Source: Anadara kagoshimensis (Eukaryota; Mollusca; Bivalvia; Arcoida; Arcidae). Taken from it: DNA of 64,000 nucleotides. Both the position numbers and the translations under genes were made by a program. How positions within the stretch are numbered: the first letter of the stretch is position 1; each line of letters starts with the position of its first letter. The stretch covers positions 55,131,630-55,195,629 of the forward strand of contig CM037861.1 of assembly GCA_021292105.1 (NCBI GenBank), written 5' to 3'. Below the pieces are notes generated by a model. That model saw only the letters and a program-made list of their open reading frames with translations, did not search any database and was not told the DNA's origin. Positions 48,780 to 58,900 of the stretch are shown piece after piece.

Positions 48780-49260
48780 AGTATGCCAGTAACATGAAAA
48801 TAATTAAAATGCTTTATTTCTAATGTGAACACAAAATTATTCAAAGACTGAGGAAGGATAGGTCAACATCCTAGCGCACTAAAACATTCAGGTGAGATAA
48901 AAACAACCAACATTTATAAATGTAAATTATTTACACCTGTTTAATTTAAAAACAATAAAAACCTTAAATATTTAAATAAAAAATGCATGACTTCTCAACA
49001 CTTTAAAAAAAGAAATGCACCATACTTAAAAAACTTATGTCTGAAACAATTTGTGAGCAAGACATACCGATAATTGCATTGCAAGTAATTTAAAATTGGT
49101 AAAATGTATTCTACAAAACAACTGCATTTGGTCTTTAGTATTTGGTTACTGGATTCAATATAACATCTTAGCAAAAGTAAATGCCTTTACTTGTATTGAG
49201 TTGTAAAATATTTTAAAAATATATTTTTATAAAACATTTGGTTACCAGTAATTGGAATAA
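48780..49260. other. Intergenic, nothing recognised
   Basis: AT-rich, without repeat ends or exons. Confidence 0.4.
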
Positions 49261-49264
49261 CTTT

Positions 49265-49292
49265 TCACACACACACACACACATTCACACAC

Positions 49293-49340
<48 letters not shown>
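49265..49340. repeat. (AC)n microsatellite
   Basis: About 35 AC units with three interruptions (ATTC, CG). Confidence 0.95.
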
Positions 49341-49344
49341 TTCT

Positions 49345-50750
49345 TAATTCCAATTAAAAAACAAAATTCTAAAATATATCAATTAATTTTTATCAAGGAA
49401 ACATATTGTAGTAGTTCTCATACTAACCTGATGTCTGACATCACTTAGATTATAAAAAGTTTTGTTTTCTTATATGGATAAATTCCAAGGGTGTCAATAC
49501 AATCTTTTAAAATGGTTTTAATTGTGACAACAGAGGTAAAAAATTCCCTTAGTTCAAGGTCCAGGACCTACTGATTTTGAATTGGGACCCTTTATATTTA
49601 AACTGTAAAAGTCTGATGGACCTACTATTTTTGTTACCAGGATAATGATTCTTACGTTTTCTATGTGATAACATAGACTTATTTCAATGTTGATATTGGA
49701 CTTATATGCCGGACCTGCCAAAAATAAAAGCCAAAGGTCCTGAACCTATGATTACAAAACAAAATTTTGAACCCCTGGACAAATTGTTACTTTAACTGTT
49801 GGAAACTATAAATCAATTCAAGTTTTTGTTTTGGGACTTGAACATAATTCAAATGAGGTCAGGCGAGATCAAGAAATCAGCAGCAATGTTACCAGTAAGA
49901 AGTATAAAACATAAGGGGCTTATTTGACCACCAAAAAAATTCAGTAAAGATTACAGGTAGTTTTTTCACATATTCACTGGATTTTAATGTTTACCATAAC
50001 ATTGAAATGTTGAATAATACTTTGCAAAAATGTTTATTTTGGCTATTTACAAAAATAAGCTGGTTACATCTAATGTGTTCTATATTTTCTAACTCTCTTG
50101 AGAGCCAAATGTAGCCTATAAAAAACCAATGGATTTTAGTCTTTTTACAATAGTATGGAATAAAATTTCTATGTTGTTCAAAAGCAGTTACTGATATGTA
50201 CCGGTATTTTAATAGGAAGGACTTCCATTTGTATCCACAAAAAAATTTCAATGTTGACTGAAAAGATCTAAACATGAAACGATCAAGCCATTTTGAGCAT
50301 TTCAGTTAAAAATAATTTTCAAAAGTTTTACATAGAATTTTGGCCCAATTCTCCACCAGGAAAGATGGAATCAAGTCAAGTTTGCATAGAATTTAATGAG
50401 TGGGGGTTACAAATGAAAGTCTTTTCTATTCAGGATAAACCATTGATTTGGCAAACCAAATATGACCCTTACTGACGAGACTGATTTACAACAAATATAC
50501 CATAGCAATAATTTTTTGTACAAATGCTCAAACATGGATCTATCAAAATTGTAAGATAAAATATATGGATATGAATATAAGTAATATAAAAATACAACTG
50601 AGCAAAAGCACTTGTGTATGAATTTTAAAACAACAATGAATTATAAAGACAACAAAAAACTTAACACTATTTTATATGCTGAAGGAATGTTCTATAACAA
50701 TATAACAAGTTCCTAATTCTTAATGATTAAAATAATTTTCAAACCACTAG
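49345..50750. other. Intergenic, nothing recognised
   Basis: AT-rich with repeated 'GGACCTAC' and 'CCAAAGGTCC' motifs near 49560-49740. The ORFs at 49991-50475 show no recognisable product. Confidence 0.4.
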
Positions 50751-50751
50751 G

Positions 50752-51170
50752 TATAATGTGTCAAGTTTGACCTGATTGTTTGACCTTTAATTTGAATATT
50801 GGGCTAATAGTCGTAATAGACTGTGTGATTTAGGTAAGACAGCATGTTTCATTACTATAAACACCCGGTACCCGGTATAACTATCATCTATCCTTATATA
50901 TCAACTTTATATAGTCCCTTAATCTAGGTTTCTATAAATTTAAAATAATTAGAAGCCAAATTTCCAAATTTGTGAAAATATAGTCCTTTTCAAAGTATTT
51001 TTCCACAAATTTGCTAAAATAGGTTACTTTTTTAAATAATTCCTCAGAAATTAGTAGCCAATGACGATTTTGGCTACAAGGAATGGAAACATAGTTAATT
51101 AAACAGTGAATATGTCTGTTTGAATATTAAAATTAAAGGTCAAACAACCAGATCAAGCTTGACACACTAT
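50752..51170. mobile_element. MITE of about 415 bp with inverted ends (TATAATGTGTCAAG)
   Basis: Left arm TATAATGTGTCAAGTTTGACC, then GATTGTTTGACCTTTAATTTG. Right arm, reversed, TATATAGTGTGTCAAGCTTGATC, then GGTTGTTTGACCTTTAATTTT. The arms match over about 45 bp. The inner motif TTTGACCTTTAAT relates it to the MITEs at 21.6 and 47.5 kb. Confidence 0.75.
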
Positions 51171-51355
51171 ATAGGATGTGCACGATCTTATGGCAGAGTT
51201 TTTATGTTTTTAGGGCAGTTTATTATAATTAAAAGGGGACTATCAACAACAGCTGATGTAATGAGTAGAGTATATTATTATGGATTTTGTATACCTTTCA
51301 CACCCATGATACATAACACTCATTGTTTACTGTGCCATCAGACTGTGTATAGTCA

Positions 51356-51862
51356 GTCAGCGATATTCAGATATTGTAGCAGAGTGTTTATAAACATGAA
51401 AGAGTCTATATAATGTAAGTATGGATTCAGCGATATTGTGGCAGAGTGTTTATAAACATGAAAGAGTCTATATAATGTAAGTATGGATTCAGCGATATTG
51501 TGGCAGAGTGTTTATAAACATGAAAGAGTCTATATAATGTAAGTATGGATTCAGCGATATTGTAGCAGTGTTTATAAACATGAAAGAGTCTATATAATGT
51601 AAGTATGGATTCAGCAATATTGTGGCAGAGTGTTTATAAACATGAAAGAGTCTATATAATGTAAGTATGGATTCAGCGATATTGTGGCAGAGTGTTTATA
51701 AACATGAAAGAGTCTATATAATGTAAGTATGGATTCAGCGATATTGTGGCAGAGTGTTTATAAACATGAAAGAGTCTATATAATGTAAGTATGGATTCAG
51801 CGATATTGTGGCAGAGTGTTTATAAACATGAAAGAGTCTATATAATGTAAGTATGGATCATA
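51356..51862. repeat. 62 bp tandem repeat, about eight copies
   Basis: The unit begins CAGCGATATTGTGGCAGAGTG, then TTTATAAACATGAAAGAGTC and TATATAATGTAAGTATGGATT. Starts at 51428 and 51490 show the 62-base period, and copies run to about 51860. Differences are few (one copy lacks four bases: GTAGCAGTG). The first copy has an altered start. A single reversed partial unit follows at 51942-51985. Confidence 0.95.
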
Positions 51863-51941
51863 TATAAAGGTGGGTTTGAAATGAAGGCATGATTATAGAT
51901 GCATTTGATAACATGGTATAAATACCATGTGCATAGAAAAG

Positions 51942-51985
51942 ACTCACTCATGTTTATAAACACTCTGCCACAATATTGTTGATGG
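51942..51985 (-). repeat. Inverted partial unit of the 62 bp array
   Basis: ACTCATGTTTATAAACACTCTGCCACAATATT is the reverse complement of the core of the 62 bp unit. It lies about 80 bases after the array, so the array end and this piece can form a hairpin. Confidence 0.85.
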
Positions 51986-52099
51986 ACTATATAGCCTAAA
52001 GGACATAGAATAAACTTGGAATTAAAAAAATTAAAAAATATAAAGACAACAACAGAAAACCTTAACAATTCTATTGAAATGACTAAAATTATTATCAAA

Positions 52100-53150
52100 C
52101 TACAAGTAATTAAATTCGGATAAAAAAATTAAAAAGGATGAAAAATTAAGATAACATCAGAAAACTTAACATTTGTATTTTTTATGCTGTAGGACAATTC
52201 ATAACTACTAGGTAGAACCTATAACAATTTTATAATAAAAAATAAAATATGTTCATAGCACAAGTAGGACTAAAATCTTCTTATAAAAAGGATTTCAAAT
52301 GATGCTTGCCTTTGTTCCATGTATAAGATACTTCTCAATGTAAGGGAAGTAACTCTGACAAAAACTACAATAAGGAATGACTGACCACTCAAGTCTATTA
52401 AACTATTATAAAGCTTTAACGAAAAGATTTGCCTATCATAAAAACTTAACATTAAAACAGTTAGTGATGTTCACATCAGTAAAATGTGATGTATGTGCTG
52501 ATGGTGTCTGGGTCTAATGGAACAATTTCACCAGCGGAACTGTTGTTCCGCAAACAATAGTCACTAGTTATTTCTATTCACAATAGAGGAGTTTCATGCT
52601 GTATAGAAACTTGGCGAAAAAATTGTAACAAAGTTTTTTATTTACATAGCTGTCAACTATCACCAAAAATATCTCTGGTACAGCTGAAAAAATGCAAGAA
52701 GCAACGAGAAAGAGTGGATAATGTGGGAAGTGATGAAATAACATACTTGTACTAAATATATACAAATGGCAATTGTAGTTGAAAATCATACAACCATAAT
52801 AATGCTTCAAAACAATTTGTAGATCACTTTGTTTTAAAGTTTTGCAGACAGACAAGTTCAGCAGTCTTGAAACAAGTGCACTTTTTCAAAAATAAAATTT
52901 AAAACTTGATTATTGACCAATTTGTCCAGTTGAAAAATAAAGTTCTACTGAAACAAGATACAAGTCGGACACGTTAAATTTGTGTCCATACAAGTTGCAA
53001 ATTTGTTTCCTTGTCCAAGAGGACAAGCGACAAAAAAGTTATTTTACTGCCCTGGACATGCAGATAATTTTGCTACATGGCCATACAGGGTTTATTCATG
53101 AATAGATGAAACTTCAACCTTCAACTGGACACCATAAATACATATATTCA
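52100..53150. other. Intergenic, nothing recognised
   Basis: AT-rich. A short inverted pair GGAACAATTTCACCAGCGGAAC...TGTTCCGC occurs at about 52518-52552. The ORFs show no recognisable product. Confidence 0.4.
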
Positions 53151-53474
53151 TGATTATCACAAATACATTACTGCTAATCCATAACCACCTGACACAGGAG
53201 GATTGTATAGATTTATTAACAGATATATTCCAAGTTATGACAGACACTCTTAATTTATCACCCATGCTCATCGATGAATTAAGACTAGGAAGAAGAAATA
53301 TGTTTTACTGTTTTAAATTACACCCTCTGAGCAGTGCTCCAGAATTTAAAGGAAACTAATGAAACAGAAGAAGAGTAGCAAGGGGGACTTTTGTTTACAA
53401 ATATTTTTGTAAACCAAAATTTTGTATTCATGCAAGATTTGAATGCATAATTAAATCTACTAACTATTTTAACG

Positions 53475-53695
53475 TGGATACTAGAGCTGTCTTTTGAGAG
53501 CCAAATACCCTCTGCCCCCAACATCTACAAGGGTTTAATGTTTTGCCTGACCTTGACCTTTCTGATATGACCTTGGATCAATCTCATGACACACCTTTGA
53601 ACCATAAAGATTATTTATGTGAAGTTTTATGGCAGTCTTCCAAAGCAATTATGAGATATGACACTTAGTTTGGTGGGGGTATAATAATTTTAACA
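53475..53695 (-). repeat. Dispersed repeat, reversed copy of the 12.8 kb family
   Basis: Plus strand shows AGCTGTCTTTTGAGAGCCAAATACC, GCCCCCAACATC, CCTGACCTTGACCTTTCTGAT, GAACCATAAAGATTATTTATGTG and TTTGGTGGGGGTATAATAA, the reverse complement of the family at 12755-12990 and 40655-40905. The end CCCCCACC/GGTGGGGG hairpin side is kept. Confidence 0.7.
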
Positions 53696-53699
53696 CGAA

Positions 53700-55020
53700 A
53701 TTAAAGTGATCTACAGTGAATGAAATAAATGAATGTGAGTGGGACAAGACCTAAGCAAATAAAATATACACCTATATAATAATAATACTTACAAGTATTA
53801 CATAAGTTATCGGTAATTAAGCAATTACTATAATGGTGGTTATGTACCATAGTCAACTTTCAAAATATGATCACAGTTATGAAACATTGTGTTGTAAACC
53901 TTTCTCTAGAGATCTACTCAGAAGAAAAAAGTATGCATTTATTTTCATACAATGAAAACATTACCGATGTATTGAAGATGGAATGAATGATTTAAGAGTT
54001 AAAAATACAACAAATACATGTATATGTAAACCAACACTGCATGTAATGTTCTGAGGCTGTACTCCTTATAGTTAAACATGGCTATATTGCTCATGTGGCT
54101 ATTATCAAATATTTACTGTAAAACCTAGTTTAATAATGCCTCTCTTTTTATAATAGTATTTTGATTTATGTCCCTCCATATTTTTGCCACCTATTTTCAT
54201 CATAGCATTTTGAAGTAACAAAATCCATTTTTCTTCATATTTTAAATATGTAGCCCTAAATTTAACACCAAAGCCATTTACCACACAAAAAAAATGACTG
54301 AACATATGGTGGCAATAAATTAAGGTTTTACTGTACATTCACTTAGTACATTTACTGAACCCCCTCTAAATAAAAGCCATCTTTGATAAGATGCCTGGAA
54401 TATAAAAGACTCATACAGTAGAATACATATTTTACCACTTTTCAGGCAGTAAATTAAGTCTATGATACCATCGTTTAGCCTGCTACATTTAGTCTAACTA
54501 ACAGACTAATTGTCTATGGGCATTTCTTTAAGCTTGTCTAACAAGAAATTATCAGCATGTTTGTGTCAATAGGCATCTTAAATATTTACAAGCAAAATGC
54601 ATCCTGATAATGAAATATTTACAGTTACCATGGATACTGGAATAATGAATACTAAAATATCTACATGTAGCATTTTATAGTTTAAAGGCCTCTCAGAAAT
54701 GCGGAAATTAAAAGTATGCAAACATCTTGAAATGAGGGTTCTGATGAAAATTTAGCACTGTACATGTATTAGACAGATAAATCAGAAATGCAACCTTCAT
54801 CATATACATGTTAATCTCTCTTATACATACCATTTATTATCAATATCTGTAACAAAAATATCACAGTTTAGCAGAAATTCTTCAGATCGATTCAACAAGG
54901 AGATTCTAATTAAATTTACATGTACAGCTGTCTGTGAACTTATACATAACAAACATGTAAACCCAATAAAGTGACACATAACTAACTACATTCACACCTT
55001 CTCATGCCTTATTTGTCACA
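53700..55020. other. Intergenic, nothing recognised
   Basis: AT-rich, no exon with splice sites, no defined repeat. Confidence 0.4.
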
Positions 55021-55021
55021 A

Positions 55022-55355
55022 CCATCACAATATTAGATAGAGCCATTGCAAACATCACCATCAGATTTTGAATGGCCTTTACTATATACATGTATATTAT
55101 CATGCAAATGCACCCCTTATCCAATGCCTCACAATATTTGATAGAGCCATTGCAAACATTACCATCAGATTGTGAGTGACCTATACTACTAGTATATATA
55201 CATGTATATAATCATGCATATGTACCTCTTATCCAATGCCTCACAATATTTGATAGAACCATTGCAAACTTTACCATCAGGTTGTCAGTGACCTATACTA
55301 CTAGTATATACATGTATATAATCATGCATATGCACCTCTTATCCAATACCTCCTG
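55022..55355. repeat. Tandem repeat, about 104-112 bp, three copies
   Basis: CACAATATTTGATAGAGCCATTGC starts at about 55026, 55130 and 55242. Each unit continues with ACCATCAGATTnTGAnTGnCC, TATACATGTATATnATCATGCA and ACCnCTTATCCAATnCCTC. Copies two and three are closer to each other and both carry ACTACTAGTATATA. Confidence 0.85.
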
Positions 55356-55955
55356 GCTACAGTAAGCTTATTAAGTGATAAATAAATGCAGTATGGTTCC
55401 TTGATCTCCAATTTAAAATATTTTTGTGTTTTCAGGGCAAATTTATCATATCATAGAAAAGCTGGTTTTTCAAACAAGCGGAATCAATTTTTAAAAAATA
55501 TGCCGTCTTCCAGCAATTGGATAGCATTTCACTAACAGTTTTACAAATCTGAAAATAAACTGCATCATTCTACAACTGCAAGTCAGTTGGTTCATGCTGT
55601 TTGGTTAGTGTTTGACAAACTGTAAATATCAATGCTCGTCCTGCCTAGTGCAACAAACCAATTTGATAAGTGTGGCAAGCACCTGCACATGCTGCAAGAT
55701 CAATAAATCAAAAATATTAACTTGTAGCGTGGTATTACATCAATCTTAGGTGTTTGTCAACCTTTTCAAATAACAGAAGGCCCATTAGGGTCTGTATCGC
55801 TCACTGAAACACCCTGTATTTTACAAAGCCTTTAGCCAGGTGAGTTAACAATGTTCATTTAAAGGTTCAAAGTAACATTTTGCCCTATTGACCAGTGGAG
55901 CAATCTAAATATTTACATGATATGAATAATGACACAAGATGGTACCTCATTCCAA

Positions 55956-58900
55956 TCAGTCCTGAGTGTATGATTCTACTGAAACGTATGTGTCTTTCTC
56001 AAACATATTAGAAAACTGAGCATGTTTGTCTGACATTAACATGACAGAGTATGTATCCACTGCCATTGGTTCTAGGTGTTTTTCTGATAACCACACTATC
56101 CGTTCCTGTAGACTTGTAATGGTTTGTTTCAACTGTTGTAACAAAGACTGTTTATTTTTGGTAACAGCACAGTTAATTGTCACTACATCTGAAATATATC
56201 ATAAAGAACATTTTGTTATTATTTATCCTGTGAGTATGAAAAAGTTCTATAAAGGAAGGGGTATGAGGCAAGATCAATTTTGGAATAAATAAATCCTTTA
56301 GTATAAACATGGGTGAATCGGAAGAGAGATCAATTTTGACCTAGACAAATTTTTGATACCTATTCAGTGAAATTTTCAAATGTGTGTCCATTTTGGGGAC
56401 ATGTATCTATGAGTACTATTTTAGTGACATTTTCAATTGTGTTCATTGGAGGATATTTATCAAGTAGAGTCCAACCTGCATTAAAGGCCACCTCTCTATA
56501 AGGACCACCTGCTTTTAAAGGTCACTAGAATTGTATCCTGATTGTTCTGTTTTCAAATAATTTGAACTTGTATATAAAGACCACCTGTCCCTAAAGGCCA
56601 TTTTTAGCTCACTTGGCCAAAGGCCATGTGAGCTTAAGGCATGGCGAGGCGTGCGTGCATGCGTGCGTCAGTAAACTTTAATCTTCTCCTCCGAAACTAC
56701 TGGGCCAAATGAAACCAAATTTGCCATGGAAGGTCCTTGACAGAGTCTAACTATAGTTTGTTTAAATCATGACGATCGAATATCCAAGATGGCCACTGTT
56801 ACTAAAAATAGACAAAACCTAAAAAAATCTTCTTCTCTTGAACCACTCATTGGAGGCAAAAACTGATGTGATATTTGGAATCTACATAGTCTTAACCTTT
56901 AAGTTTGTTCATTTCATGAAATTTAGTTTAAAAATAGGTTACGCGTTTTTGCGTTTAAATTTGCAAAAATCGTAAAATATTTTAAAATTGTTATAACTTC
57001 ACTATATGACCAGATAATGACATGGGGTTTTCAGTTTTGACATATTCTTGTAATTACCTTCAAAATGGTGTCAAGGTCAATTATGAAGGTCATGACCTAA
57101 TTTTTTACCTTTCTAATATTATTTATTATCTCGAAAACTATAAACTTTTTATATAGGCATGTATATTAGAATTTGTTGGTATTGAAGTAATGATTATTTT
57201 GATATATAGATTAAGGTCATTGGTGCAAAGGTCAAGGTCACAGATGCGTAAGAATACTGAAATGGTTCATTATCTTGAAAACTATTAACTTTTTGTATAG
57301 GCATGTATATTAGAATGTTGTAGATATTGATACAACGATCATTTTGATGTATAGAAAAAGGTCATGGGTCCAAAGGTCAAGGTCACAGTAGCAAAACAAT
57401 ACCAAAAGCGTTAATTATCTCGAAAACTATAAACTTTTTGTATAGACATGTACATGTATATTGGAATGTTATTGGTTTTGATGTAACGATCATTTTGATA
57501 TATAGATTTAGGTCATTGGTTTAAAGGTCAAGGTCACAGATACGATAGAATACTGAAATAGTTCAATATCTTTAAAACTGTAAGCTTTTTGTATAGGCAT
57601 GTATATTTGAATGTTGTAGGTATTGATACAACAATCATTTTGATGTATAGAAAAAGGTCATGGGTCCAAAGGTCAAGGTCACAGTAGCAAAACAATAACA
57701 AAATTGTTAATTATCTTGAAAACTATAAACTTTTTGTATAGGCATGTATAATGGAATGTTCTTGGTTTTGATGTAACAATCATTTTGATATATAGATTTA
57801 GGTCATTGGTTTAAAGGTCAAGGTCACAGATGCGAAAGAATACTGATATGGTTCATTATCTTGAAAACTATTAACTTTTTGTATAGACATGTATATTAGA
57901 ATGTTGTAGGTATTGATACAACGATCATTTTGATGTATAGAAAAAGGTCATAGGTCCAAAGGTCAAGGTCACATTAGCAAAACAATACCAAAATCATTTA
58001 TTATCTCGAAAACTATAAACTTTTTATATAGACATTTATATTAGAATATTGTAGGTATTAATACAACGATCTTTTTGATGTATGGAAAAAGGTCATGGGT
58101 CCAAAGGTCAAGGTCACATTAGCAAAACAATACCAAAATCATGTATTATCTCGAAAACTATAAACTTTTTATATAGACATTTATATTAGAATATTGTAGG
58201 TATTAATACAACGATCTTTTTGATGTATAGAAAAAGGTCATGGGTCCAAAGGTCAAGGTCACGGTTGCAAAACAATACCAAAAAGATTCATTATCTCGAA
58301 AACTACAAACTTTTTGTATAGGCATGTATATTAGAATATTGTTGGTATTGATGCAATCATTATTTTGATATATAGATTATGGTCATTGGTTCGAAGGTCA
58401 AGGTCACAGATGCGAGTAGCAAGTTTCATAAATATCTAAATATCCACATCAGAGTTATTGCTACTTAAATGTAGTATATATTGTGTTTTTGTGCTGTTAA
58501 CGGCCCAGGTGAGCGGTACAGGCCCTATTGGGCCTCTTTTTACTGGTTCTCTTGGGTGGCCTTTATAGACCGATTTGACTGTACTGGATACCATTCCAGG
58601 GATATTTTCAAATGTGTTCATTGGAGAACATGTATCCATGGATATTTTCAAATGTGTTAATTAGAAGATTCATTTCCATGAGTACCATTTTAGTGACATT
58701 TTCAAATATGTGTCCATTGGGGAATATGTATCCATGGATACCAATTTGGGGACATTTTCAAATACATGTATGTCCATTGGGAATATGTATCCATGAAAAG
58801 TGTATGTTGCTCTTGTTCAGCTAAACTTACTATACATGACTGCTTGTTGCTCCAACTTCTCACTTGCTGATTTACATAACTGTATACTGTCTGAACAATC

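Larger units (their letters stand above)
56466..58583. mobile_element. MITE split by the 2 kb element (two halves: 56466-56605, 58541-58583)
   Basis: Left half runs from GAGTCCAACCTGCATTAAAGG to AAAGGCCATTTTT; right half runs from TACTGGTTCTCTTGGGTGGCC to GATTTGACTGTA. Joined, they match the intact copies at 16143 and 44980. The break lies in the T run of AAAGGCCACTTTTACTGG. Confidence 0.85.

Noticed and set aside
51356-51862. Regular array that might be taken for a CRISPR
   Set aside because: The 62 bp units are direct tandem copies without variable spacers, and the host is an animal.
56026-56292. Plus-strand ORF of 88 codons
   Set aside because: It is the shadow of the last exon of the minus-strand gene (55956-56188).
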